Notes under the pieces: model-generated
Told to the model about the DNA's origin: nothing
The model's database searches: none
The model's input: only the letters and a program-made list of their open reading frames with translations
Position numbers and translations under genes: made by a program
Shown here: positions 1-6,839 of the stretch, piece by piece
Layout: the number at the start of each line of letters is the position of its first letter
Position numbering within the stretch: position 1 is the first letter of the stretch
Origin: JAVEYA01 sp034003745
Lineage (GTDB): Bacteria > Bacillota > Peptococcia > DRI-13 > PHAD01
Reading direction: 5' to 3'
Length of the DNA stretch: 12,415 nucleotides
NCBI GenBank assembly: GCA_034003745.1
Contig: JAVEYA010000068.1
Coordinates: 1-12,415 of the forward strand

Positions 1-651
1 CAGGCTTCCTATCATCCTGTTAATGACGTTGCCCCGATTTGCCTGGCAGTGTCCGACCCCAGATTGTTTGCGGTAAGGCTGGATGATACCAGATTCCCGG
101 ATGCGGCCGCCTTCATCAAATATGCCAAAGATAACCCCGATAAACTCACCATCGGTACATCCGGCGCAGGCACCTCCGGACACCTTTCCATCATGGCCAT
201 GAATAAAGCGTCCGATGTTCTGGCGAAGCCTGTTCACTTCGGCGGCGCCGGCGAATCCAAAGCCGCTTTCCTGGGCGGGCATATTGACGCGATTGGTCAG
301 ACCTATGGCGAAGTACTGGGGATGCTGAACGATAAACAGGCCCGGGTCATTGCCGTAGCAACCGAACAACGCATACAGGAACTGCCCGATGTTCCGACTT
401 TCAAGGAAATCGGGATTGATTTGGTTATTTCCTCCAACCGTGGTTTTGCAGCGCCCAAAGATACCCCCAAAGAAATTATCAATATCATTGCCGACGCCTT
501 CAAAAAGGCTTCTGAGAATCCCCAGTACCTGGAGGAAATGGAAAAGATGGGCCTGCCCGTTAAATACATGGGACCTGAAGAATTCGGCGCCTTAAACAAA
601 GCGGAATACGAACTGTACTCCGTACTTTCCAAAGAATTGGCTGCTAAATAA
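1..651 (+). CDS. tctC: TctC-family tripartite tricarboxylate transporter substrate-binding protein (3' part)
   Basis: This is the extracytoplasmic solute-binding component of a tripartite tricarboxylate transporter, which captures a carboxylate outside the membrane and delivers it to TctAB. The reading frame is open from base 1 to the TAA at 649-651, giving about 216 residues. Family members are usually 300-330 residues, so the signal peptide and roughly the first 100 residues lie outside the window. Family features visible are a segment resembling 'NPDKLTIGTSGAGTSGH', the glycine-rich 'FGGAGESKAAFLGGHIDA' ligand-loop region, 'LPDVPTFKEIGID', and the C-terminal 'APKDTPKEII...NPQYLEEMEKMGLPV' pattern. 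An ATG-like start inside the window is not convincing because homology-like sequence continues upstream of it. The tctB and tctA genes follow directly, which supports the call. The ligand cannot be read from sequence; TctC proteins bind diverse carboxylates. Confidence 0.93.
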   Translation, partial: QASYHPVNDVAPICLAVSDPRLFAVRLDDTRFPDAAAFIKYAKDNPDKLTIGTSGAGTSGHLSIMAMNKASDVLAKPVHFGGAGESKAAFLGGHIDAIGQTYGEVLGMLNDKQARVIAVATEQRIQELPDVPTFKEIGIDLVISSNRGFAAPKDTPKEIINIIADAFKKASENPQYLEEMEKMGLPVKYMGPEEFGALNKAEYELYSVLSKELAAK

Positions 652-664
652 GAAGGTTTTCCAG

Positions 665-689
665 GCCGGACCGGACTTCCCGGTCCGGC
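665..689 (+). other. Strong stem-loop between tctC and tctB
   Basis: A perfect 10-bp, GC-rich inverted repeat: arm GCCGGACCGG at 665-674, loop ACTTC at 675-679, arm CCGGTCCGGC at 680-689. It starts 13 bases after the tctC stop and ends 13 bases before the Shine-Dalgarno of tctB. No T-run follows it (next bases TACACTAAAC), so it is not a classical intrinsic terminator. By analogy with binding-protein-dependent transport operons, it may protect the 3' end of the tctC message or partly attenuate transcription, so that the binding protein is made in excess over the membrane subunits. That role is inference. Confidence 0.75.
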
Positions 690-715
690 TACACTAAACT
701 GCGGAGGTGAAGGTG

Positions 716-1135
716 ATGTTATGCGTCAATCGCAGGGTTGCTCTGGTCTTCATAGTTTGTATAATTTTTGCGTTTATCTACACAACCCGCTATCCCGCGG
801 AAGTGGTTAACTTTCCCAGATTCATTTTTTCCTTATTATTAATCTTCAATATTGTCCTGTTTATTAAACCCGGCGACATAGGAAAGATTAAAGTCACAAA
901 ATTTCTGACGCCCAAAAAGGTGATAACTTCCATCTTCATGATCGCCTATGTATTGCTGTTTCCCGTGCTGGGTTTTTTTGTAACCACATTTATCTTTGTA
1001 CTGTCTTATATACTTTTCTTCGAGCGCACGGCGAAAACAAAAGCCCTGCTGATAGCCTCCGGATGGATAGTCATATTGTATCTGGTCTTTCAAAAAGTAT
1101 TATATATTTGGTTCCCTAAGGGCTTCTTTCTGTAA
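716..1135 (+). CDS. tctB: TctB-family small membrane subunit of tripartite tricarboxylate transporter
   Basis: This small integral membrane subunit acts with TctA in carboxylate import. At 139 residues it matches the usual 140-180 of the family. It shows four likely membrane segments: about residues 6-23 (ALVFIVCIIFAFIY), 33-50 (FPRFIFSLLLIFNIVLF), a long hydrophobic block at about 71-101 and 109-131. A typical TctB loop, 'ARYP..V..FPR'-like, lies between the first two. I chose ATG at 716 because GGAGGTG at 703-709 sits six bases upstream. The GTG at 707 in the same frame would overlap that ribosome binding site. The sequence is much less conserved than TctA, so the call leans on size, topology and position between tctC and tctA. 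The coding DNA is more A+T-rich than its neighbours, as expected for a phenylalanine- and isoleucine-rich membrane protein. Confidence 0.85.
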   Translation: MLCVNRRVALVFIVCIIFAFIYTTRYPAEVVNFPRFIFSLLLIFNIVLFIKPGDIGKIKVTKFLTPKKVITSIFMIAYVLLFPVLGFFVTTFIFVLSYILFFERTAKTKALLIASGWIVILYLVFQKVLYIWFPKGFFL

Positions 1136-1170
1136 TTGGATGTTTAATAACGGAAGGCAGGTGACATGGC

Positions 1171-2703
1171 ATGGAAGTTAGTATGCTGCAAATAATAGCC
1201 AATGTTTTTACACCTCTTAATATCCTGATGGCCGCGGGCGGTGTAGTACTCGGCATTATCTTCGGGGCGCTGCCGGGATTTACGGCGGCCATGGGGATTG
1301 CCATTCTAATGCCCTTTACCTTTAGCCTGGACCCGGCTGCCGGTCTGATTATGATGGGCGCCCTTTTCGCGGGAGCAATGTGGGGGGGCGCCGTATCGGC
1401 TATTCTGATTAATACGCCTGGAACCCCGGGGGCAGCAGCCACTGTCCTGGACGGTTATCCCATGGCCAAGCAGGGGCGCGCCTCGGAGGCGCTCAGGGAA
1501 TCTATCTTTTCATCCTTCGTCGGCGGTATGCTGGGGATTATGGTCCTGATGCTGTTTGCGCCGCCGCTGGCCCGTATCTCACTGATGTTCGGCCCGCCGG
1601 AGTATTTCATGCTGGCCCTTTTCGGCATGACGATCATCGCTTCTTTAAGTGAGAAGATGGTTATTAAAGGGTTTATTTCCGGTTTCCTGGGCTTAAGCAT
1701 TGCCACGATCGGAATGGACCCGCTCTTGGGTATTCCCCGCTTTACCTTCGGTGTCCCGCATATGGTGGACGGTATTCAGCTGGTTCCGGCGTTGATTGGA
1801 CTTTTTTCTATCCCGGAGATCATGGAAATCATTCAGACCCATGGTGAAAAAGTTGAGAGAATACCCAGCCTGAAAAATATCAAGATAGGTTTTCCTCCCT
1901 TGTCCCATATTAAAAAAATGACGCCGACCTATTTACGCTCTTCTTTAATAGGACTGATTGCCGGGATGCTGCCTGGAGCAGGCGCCAGTATTGCCTCGTT
2001 TATGGCATATAACGAGGAGCGCCGCGCCTCCAAAACCCCGGAAAAATTCGGCACTGGGATGATTGAAGGGGTTGCGGCCTCGGAAGCGGCGAACAACTCG
2101 GTTTGTGCCGGAGCCTTTATCCCCATGCTGACGCTGGGTGTGCCGGGCGATTCCGTAGCGGCGATTATGATGGGCGGCCTGATGGTGCATGGCCTGCAGC
2201 CCGGCAACGCCTTGTTTACGGTGCATGCGGAAATTACCTGGACCTTTATCTTTTCATTATACCTGGCCAATATCCTGATGCTCTTGTTCGGCACATACTG
2301 CGCTCCCTGGTTTTCCGCCGTCACCGATACCCCTCGCCATATTCTGGCGGTATCCGTTGTCCTGCTGACGACGGTAGGTTCCTTTGCCCTTCGGGGAAGT
2401 ATGTTTGATGTTTATGTCATGCTCTTTTTCGGCATTATTGGCTATTTACTGAAATCACACGGCTTCGATGTTGTTCCCGTGGTACTGGGGATTATTCTGG
2501 GACCCATGGCGGAGAAAGGCTTGAACGGAACGCTGGCTATTTCTTACGGACAAAACACGCTCTGGTTCATCCTGCAGCGTCCCGTCTGCCTGGTTTTGTT
2601 GGCGCTGATTGCTATCTCGCTAATGATTCCCATTATCCGCAGCCGCAACAAGGGGAATGACATTTTTTCCGCTCCCCATGGTCCTGACGCTGATGAATTG
2701 TAG
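1171..2703 (+). CDS. tctA: TctA-family large membrane subunit of tripartite tricarboxylate transporter
   Basis: This is the main permease subunit, a polytopic protein that moves the carboxylate bound by TctC across the membrane, probably driven by the ion gradient. At 510 residues it has the standard TctA length, and hydrophobic segments run through the whole protein (about 10-12 helices). Both halves of the TctA internal repeat are visible. The N-terminal half has 'GALPGFT' near residue 33, then 'GGAVSAILINTPGTPGA' and 'LDGYPMAKQGRASEAL' near 73-105. The second half has 'GMLPGAGASIASFMAY', 'GVAASEAANNS' and 'IPMLTLGVPGDSVAA'. The usual Tyr before the first GG is Trp here. ATG 1171 has AGGTG at 1159-1163 at good spacing; ATG 1183 is a weaker in-frame alternative. 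The gene lies 35 bases after tctB and ends just before the next gene, consistent with one operon. Confidence 0.96.
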   Translation: MEVSMLQIIANVFTPLNILMAAGGVVLGIIFGALPGFTAAMGIAILMPFTFSLDPAAGLIMMGALFAGAMWGGAVSAILINTPGTPGAAATVLDGYPMAKQGRASEALRESIFSSFVGGMLGIMVLMLFAPPLARISLMFGPPEYFMLALFGMTIIASLSEKMVIKGFISGFLGLSIATIGMDPLLGIPRFTFGVPHMVDGIQLVPALIGLFSIPEIMEIIQTHGEKVERIPSLKNIKIGFPPLSHIKKMTPTYLRSSLIGLIAGMLPGAGASIASFMAYNEERRASKTPEKFGTGMIEGVAASEAANNSVCAGAFIPMLTLGVPGDSVAAIMMGGLMVHGLQPGNALFTVHAEITWTFIFSLYLANILMLLFGTYCAPWFSAVTDTPRHILAVSVVLLTTVGSFALRGSMFDVYVMLFFGIIGYLLKSHGFDVVPVVLGIILGPMAEKGLNGTLAISYGQNTLWFILQRPVCLVLLALIAISLMIPIIRSRNKGNDIFSAPHGPDADEL

Positions 2704-2717
2704 AAAGGGGGATGAAG

Positions 2718-3629
2718 ATGGTGCAAAAATCGCTTGGTTTTATCGGTTTGGGCGAAGCTGCCTTTAATATGGCCAAGGGTTTGAAGAAAGAGGGTTTTCC
2801 GGTTATCTTCGCCTATGATAAATTCTGGAATATAGAACCCCAGGCTGCGTTGATTAAAAAGCGGGCCGATGAAGCCGGCGTGGTCCTGGCGCCGACCCTG
2901 GAGGAAATGCTAAAACACTCCGGTTTCATCATGAGCGCGGTCAGCGCTAATCTGGCCCTGCCCCTGGCTGAAGCGGCGGCGCCTTATCTTACCGCTGGGC
3001 AGATTTATATCGATTTGAATGCGGCGTCGCCCATGACCAAGGAAAAAGTATCCGCCACGGTTCACAGCGCCGGCGCTTTCTTCACCGATGCAGCCGTCAT
3101 GGGGCCTGTTCCCAACTATGGTCATAAGGTGCCTATTTTGGCCTGCGGGAATGGGGCGCAAATCTTTCATGATATTTTTAAGCCTTATGGCATGGATATT
3201 ACTTATATCGGCGAAAAAGCGGGCAGCGCGTCGGCTTTGAAAATGTTCCGCAGTATCTTCATGAAGGGCTTTGTCATGCTCCTGGTAGAATCGGCTTTGG
3301 CCGGACATCGCTACGGGGTGGAAGATGAGGTGATGGCTTCGATTGTGGAAACCTTGGAAAGCGAAGAATCTGTTGCCGCCTTGATTAACGGGCTGATGTG
3401 CCGCGGGGTCGTCCACAGCGAACGGCGTGAGCATGAGATGGATGAAGTGATTGCGACGATGCAGGAATTGCAGATGGACTCTATTATGTCCAAGGCAGCC
3501 AAAGAAAAACTGAGATGGTGCACCAATCAGGGCTTCCGGGAGTTCTTCGGCGGCCTGCCGCCTGAGGATTTCCATGATGTTTTGACGGCCTTTGATAAGA
3601 TCATCGCGCAGAAGGAACAAGCCGGTTAA
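2718..3629 (+). CDS. DUF1932-type NAD(P)-dependent 3-hydroxyacid / 6-phosphogluconate dehydrogenase-like protein
   Basis: A predicted cytosolic NAD(P)-dependent dehydrogenase of the beta-hydroxyacid / 6-phosphogluconate dehydrogenase superfamily, 303 residues. An N-terminal Rossmann fold carries 'GFIGLGEAA' at residues 7-15, the GxGEA form typical of the DUF1932 subgroup rather than the usual GxGxxG. 'DLNAASP' at 99-105 corresponds to the substrate-binding loop. The C-terminal helical domain contains 'GSASALKMFRSIFMKG' at 169-184, where Lys175 is the likely catalytic lysine. I chose ATG 2718 because AGGGGG at 2706-2711 is six bases upstream; ATG 2712 would directly abut it. It lies between the transporter and the PrpD-like gene. 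Family enzymes oxidise, and sometimes oxidatively decarboxylate, beta-hydroxyacids. The substrate is unknown and presumably derives from the imported carboxylate. True 6-phosphogluconate dehydrogenase is unlikely given the context and length. Confidence 0.87.
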   Translation: MVQKSLGFIGLGEAAFNMAKGLKKEGFPVIFAYDKFWNIEPQAALIKKRADEAGVVLAPTLEEMLKHSGFIMSAVSANLALPLAEAAAPYLTAGQIYIDLNAASPMTKEKVSATVHSAGAFFTDAAVMGPVPNYGHKVPILACGNGAQIFHDIFKPYGMDITYIGEKAGSASALKMFRSIFMKGFVMLLVESALAGHRYGVEDEVMASIVETLESEESVAALINGLMCRGVVHSERREHEMDEVIATMQELQMDSIMSKAAKEKLRWCTNQGFREFFGGLPPEDFHDVLTAFDKIIAQKEQAG

Positions 3630-3652
3630 TATTTCCCAAAGGGGGGCCTGTT

Positions 3653-5032
3653 ATGACGGGAAAAAATAATACGATACGGCTGCTTGATTACTTGTACGAA
3701 TGCGCAGGTCCTGACTTGGGGCCGGACGTTACCGCCAGGGTCAAACTGGCTATTATGGACTTTATTGCCTCAGGCCTCGCGGGTTACCGGATTAACCAGG
3801 TTTTCAACGAAGCGGCCTATAAGGTTTTTATTGGATTGGGCGGGAAGCCGGAGAGTACCATAATGTTATATGGGATGAAACTCCCCGCAATCCATGCGGC
3901 TACAATAAATGGAATGATTGGACATGGCGCCGATATTGACGACGGTCATAAGCAAGCCATGGGGCATCCGGGGGTAGCCGTCATTCCGGCTGTGCTGGCA
4001 TTGGCTGAAGCTAAGAAAAGCAGCTGGCAGGAGATTGCCGCAGCGATAGTGGCAGGATATGAGCTGTTTGTCAGAGTCGCGCGGGTGGTGAATCCACCCC
4101 ATTTCTTAAGGGGGTTTCATACGACAGGAACTGTGGGCACGATGGCTGCTGCGGCGGCAGCCGCCAAAATGATGGGATTACCCAGGAAAGAATTCCATCA
4201 TGCCGTAAGTCTTAGCGCTTTACAGAGCGCAGGACTGTTGGAAGTGACGGAAAGCGGACAAGGGGCCAAGGCGCTGCATCCGGGCAAAGCGGCCGGTAAC
4301 GGCATCTTTGCGGCTCTGTTGGCCGCGGCGGGAGCCGGAGGGCCTTTGGATTTCCTGGAAGGTGAAAAAGGTTTTATCAAAGCCTTCAGCGGCAATACCG
4401 ATAGCAGTCCTCTGCTGCAGCGATTGGGCGACGGTTATGAAATCTCCGGCTGTTATTATAAACTCTACCCGGCCTGTCGCCATGTCCACGCGCCCATTGA
4501 CGCCGCCTTGAAGCTGAACAGGACGGGATTTGCTGCAGGCGAAATTGAGAAGGTACGGGTGCATATTTATCCCGGCGCCCTGAAACTTACCGGGAGCATT
4601 TACTACCCGCAGTGCGGGGACGAAGCGAAATTCAGCCTGCCTTATACCGTAGCGGTAGGATTGGCCAAAGGCGCGTTCACATTGGGCCATCTGGAGACAG
4701 CCGCGGCCATCGCTCCGGATGTCAAAGGGCTGATTGACAAAATGGAAATCGTATGCGACCCTGCCTTGGAGGATAGGCAGAAAAATATCAGGGGGACCAA
4801 GATCGAGATCATCTTCAAGGACGGGACGGCGCGGATGGAATATGTGCCGCTGCCCAAAGGCGACCCGGAGGTCCCCGTGACCAATGAGGATATCGAAAAT
4901 AAGCTGCGCTCCTGCGCAGAAAATGTGTTTTCGCCGGAACGTGCGGAAGAAATTATCCGCGCTGTCAATCATTTGGATGCGGAAAACAGTATACTTCAGC
5001 TAAGCAGCCTGTTAGTGATTGAGGAGAGGTGA
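3653..5032 (+). CDS. MmgE/PrpD family protein (2-methylcitrate dehydratase / cis-aconitate decarboxylase-like)
   Basis: A 459-residue cytosolic MmgE/PrpD-fold protein. Characterised members include 2-methylcitrate dehydratase, cis-aconitate decarboxylase and iminodisuccinate epimerase; all act on small polycarboxylates without a metal cofactor. Positions corresponding to the active site appear intact: 'GHGADIDDGHK' and 'HPG' at about 90-107 (Asp94/Asp97, His105), 'FHTTGTVGT' at 155-163 (His156), Lys206 in 'GAKALHPGKAA', and 'YPACRHVHAPIDA' at 272-284 (His277/His279), followed by 'AKFSLPYTVAVGL'. ATG 3653 has a strong AAAGGGGGG at 3638-3646. The stop overlaps the Shine-Dalgarno of the next gene, implying translational coupling with the hydro-lyase large subunit. 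No PrpB, PrpC or AcnD is nearby, so a methylcitrate-cycle role is not supported. Dehydratase, decarboxylase and epimerase activities are all still possible. Confidence 0.88.
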   Translation: MTGKNNTIRLLDYLYECAGPDLGPDVTARVKLAIMDFIASGLAGYRINQVFNEAAYKVFIGLGGKPESTIMLYGMKLPAIHAATINGMIGHGADIDDGHKQAMGHPGVAVIPAVLALAEAKKSSWQEIAAAIVAGYELFVRVARVVNPPHFLRGFHTTGTVGTMAAAAAAAKMMGLPRKEFHHAVSLSALQSAGLLEVTESGQGAKALHPGKAAGNGIFAALLAAAGAGGPLDFLEGEKGFIKAFSGNTDSSPLLQRLGDGYEISGCYYKLYPACRHVHAPIDAALKLNRTGFAAGEIEKVRVHIYPGALKLTGSIYYPQCGDEAKFSLPYTVAVGLAKGAFTLGHLETAAAIAPDVKGLIDKMEIVCDPALEDRQKNIRGTKIEIIFKDGTARMEYVPLPKGDPEVPVTNEDIENKLRSCAENVFSPERAEEIIRAVNHLDAENSILQLSSLLVIEER

Positions 5033-5036
5033 AAAA

Positions 5037-6290
5037 ATGGGGAAAACAATCGTGGAAAAGATCTTCAGCGCTCACGCCAATAAAGACGTGCGGGCCAACG
5101 ATATCGTCGTGGCGGAGATAGACCGGATGATGGCCCACGACGGCAATGGCCCCCTGGCCATTGACATCTTTTATCAATTGGGCGGGGAAAGGTTAGCCGT
5201 ACCGGAAAAAACTTTTTTTGTGCTGGACCATTATATTCCCTGTCCCAATGAAGATGTGGCCCGGATCCACGCCATTATCCGCAATTTTGTTAAAAAAATG
5301 AGCTGCGTTCTTTTTGATGCTCAAGGCATCTGCCATCAAATCATGATGGAAAAAGCCGGTATCCAGCCGGGACATCTGGTGGTAGGCAGTGATTCACATA
5401 CCACAACCTATGGGGCCTTAAACGCTTTCTCCACAGGGGTCGGTTCCACCGACTTCGCCGCGGCGATGCTGACCGGCCAACTTTGGTTTCTGGTCCCGGA
5501 GACGATCGAAGTGCAAATAACGGGTAAACTGCGGCCCGGAGTAATGGGCAAAGATTTGGTCCTGCACTTGGCCGCGGTATTGAAAGCAGACGGCGCCACC
5601 TACCAGGTACTCGAGTTTAAAGGGGAGGCCGTGAAGGCCTTAAGCATGGATGAAAGGATTACTATGGCCAACATGGCGGTGGAAATGGGCGCCAAGGCCG
5701 GTATTTTCGAATTTGATGAGAAAACAGCGGCCTGGTATGCGCATAACGGCCTCACTGTGGAAAAAGACGGGGTTACTGCGGATAGCGATGCGGTCTATGC
5801 CGGAAAGATCGAGATAGACGCTTCCGCCCTTGAACCGATGATCGCCAAGCCCCACGCGGTAGATAATGTTTCACCCATAGGGAAAATGCCGGATACGCCC
5901 ATTAATCAGGCTTCTTTAGGCAGCTGCACCAATGGCAGGATCAGCGATCTGGCAACTGCGGCCGCTATTTTAAAAGGAAAAAAGATTAACAAGGATGTCC
6001 GGATGTATGTAACGCCCGCTTCGCGTGCTATTTATCAAGAAGCAATGCAGAAGGGTTACCTGAATACCCTGACCGAAGCGGGGGCGGTCATTATCCCGCC
6101 GAGCTGCGGCTGGTGCATCGGGGTCTGCAACGGCATTCCCGGCGATGACGACAAGGTTATCTCCACGGCCAACCGGAATTTTAAAGGCAGAATGGGCAAC
6201 CGGTATGCCGAAATTTATCTGGCTTCCCCCGCTACGGTGGCAGCCTCGGCAATTTACGGCCGGATTACCGATCCCAGAAATCTGTTGTGA
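5037..6290 (+). CDS. Aconitase-superfamily hydro-lyase, large subunit (LeuC / homoaconitase / DmdA-like)
   Basis: Large, [4Fe-4S]-carrying subunit of a two-subunit hydro-lyase of the isopropylmalate dehydratase / homoaconitase / 2,3-dimethylmalate dehydratase type. It adds water to, or removes it from, an unsaturated di- or tricarboxylate. The protein has 417 residues, typical of the compact LeuC/HACN subgroup (about 415-430). Motifs are 'GSDSHTTTYGALNAFSTG' at about 117-134, 'GSCTNGRISDLA' at 295-306, 'SCGWCIG' at 356-362, and 'ANRNFKGRMG' and 'AEIYLASPATVAASA' near the end. Cys297, Cys357 and Cys360 are the expected cluster ligands. The residue between the last two, normally Pro in 'CGPC', is Trp here. 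ATG 5037 follows AGGTG (5027-5031) by five bases; the in-frame TTG at 5019 lies upstream of that site and is rejected. Only four bases separate it from the PrpD-like stop. The substrate cannot be assigned from sequence. Confidence 0.93.
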   Translation: MGKTIVEKIFSAHANKDVRANDIVVAEIDRMMAHDGNGPLAIDIFYQLGGERLAVPEKTFFVLDHYIPCPNEDVARIHAIIRNFVKKMSCVLFDAQGICHQIMMEKAGIQPGHLVVGSDSHTTTYGALNAFSTGVGSTDFAAAMLTGQLWFLVPETIEVQITGKLRPGVMGKDLVLHLAAVLKADGATYQVLEFKGEAVKALSMDERITMANMAVEMGAKAGIFEFDEKTAAWYAHNGLTVEKDGVTADSDAVYAGKIEIDASALEPMIAKPHAVDNVSPIGKMPDTPINQASLGSCTNGRISDLATAAAILKGKKINKDVRMYVTPASRAIYQEAMQKGYLNTLTEAGAVIIPPSCGWCIGVCNGIPGDDDKVISTANRNFKGRMGNRYAEIYLASPATVAASAIYGRITDPRNLL

Positions 6291-6299
6291 GGTGAGCTT

Positions 6300-6791
6300 A
6301 TGAGGGGACAAGTGCATAAGTTAGGCGATGATATCAATACGGATTACATCATTTCCGGAAAAAATAAACGGGATACCTTCGACCCCCGGGAGATGGTCAA
6401 ACATCTTTTTGAAGATATCGATCCGACCCTGGCCATGCGGATTAAATGCGGCGATATTCTTGTGGCCGGCAATAATTTTGGCTGCGGTTCCTCCCGGGAA
6501 GCCGCTCCCCAGGTAATCAAGGCTGCGGGCGTCAGGGCTGTGCTGGCCAAATCCTTTGCCCGGATTTTCTTCCGAAACGGGATCAATATCGGCTTACCGC
6601 TCTTGATTTGTGATACCGGCGGTATTGAAGAGGGCGATGTTCTGGAAATAGACCTGGAAAACGGGATTATTCAGAATATCACCCGCAACAGGCAAATTAC
6701 ATTCAGGAAACTGCCTGCCGTGATGGCGGATATTTTTCAAGAAGGAGGTTTGGTCAATTATTTACGAAAAAATCAGGGGTTTGTGGTGTAA
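6300..6791 (+). CDS. Aconitase-superfamily hydro-lyase, small subunit (LeuD / DmdB-like)
   Basis: The swivel-domain small subunit partnering the preceding large subunit; together they form the active hydro-lyase. It has 163 residues, normal for the LeuD/HACN small-subunit family. 'GDDINTDYI' at residues 9-17 is the family signature, and 'GNNFGCGSSREAAP' at 57-70 carries the conserved serine and arginine contacting substrate. 'AVLAKSFARIFFRNGINIGLP' is the conserved core helix and strand. The loop that sets substrate choice in this family lies at about residues 18-28 and reads 'ISGKNKRDTFD' instead of YLRT/YLRM or YLVY forms of known homoaconitase and isopropylmalate enzymes. Arg24 may occupy the carboxylate-binding Arg position. 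AGGTG at 6290-6294, overlapping the upstream stop, serves ATG 6300. A 48-base A+T-rich gap follows before the malic enzyme. Confidence 0.92.
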   Translation: MRGQVHKLGDDINTDYIISGKNKRDTFDPREMVKHLFEDIDPTLAMRIKCGDILVAGNNFGCGSSREAAPQVIKAAGVRAVLAKSFARIFFRNGINIGLPLLICDTGGIEEGDVLEIDLENGIIQNITRNRQITFRKLPAVMADIFQEGGLVNYLRKNQGFVV

Positions 6792-6798
6792 TTAATAG

Positions 6799-6804
6799 TA
6801 TAAT
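6799..6804 (+). promoter_or_regulatory. Candidate internal -10 box before the malic enzyme gene
   Basis: The short A+T-rich gap between the hydro-lyase small subunit and the malic enzyme contains a perfect TATAAT. No good -35 hexamer is found 16-18 bases upstream and there is no TGn extension, so this is a weak candidate. It could support separate expression of the malic enzyme and fumarase genes, or it may be chance in A+T-rich DNA. Confidence 0.3.
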
Positions 6805-6839
6805 AGAAAGAAATAAACAATTTCATGGAGGGATGAATC

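Noticed and set aside
707..715. GTG 707 as start of tctB
   Set aside because: It overlaps the GGAGGTG ribosome binding site; ATG 716 is at the proper distance.
2910..3620. Long open frame on the - strand (236 codons) opposite the DUF1932 gene
   Set aside because: The encoded protein is rich in His, Arg and Gln with no recognisable motifs, typical of an antisense shadow of a well-supported + strand gene, and no ribosome binding site was seen.
4220..4972. Long open frame on the - strand (250 codons) opposite the PrpD-like gene
   Set aside because: It is an antisense shadow; the + strand protein has intact family motifs over the same bases.
5019..5036. TTG at 5019 as start of the hydro-lyase large subunit
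   Set aside because: It lies upstream of the AGGTG ribosome binding site and overlaps the PrpD-like gene; ATG 5037 is correctly spaced and matches the family N-terminus.
3653..6791. Methylcitrate cycle (propionate oxidation) operon
   Set aside because: PrpD-fold and aconitase-family proteins are present, but no methylcitrate synthase, methylisocitrate lyase or AcnD-type protein is visible, and the hydro-lyase is the small two-subunit LeuCD/HACN type.
2718..6791. Anaerobic nicotinate fermentation cluster
   Set aside because: Hydroxyacid dehydrogenase and DmdAB-like genes fit loosely, but methyleneglutarate mutase, methylitaconate isomerase, dimethylmalate lyase and the nicotinate dehydrogenase genes are not in the window.
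5060..6791. Leucine biosynthesis leuCD
   Set aside because: No leuA, leuB or ilv genes are adjacent; the neighbours are a carboxylate transporter and catabolic enzymes, and the small-subunit specificity loop is not of the isopropylmalate type.
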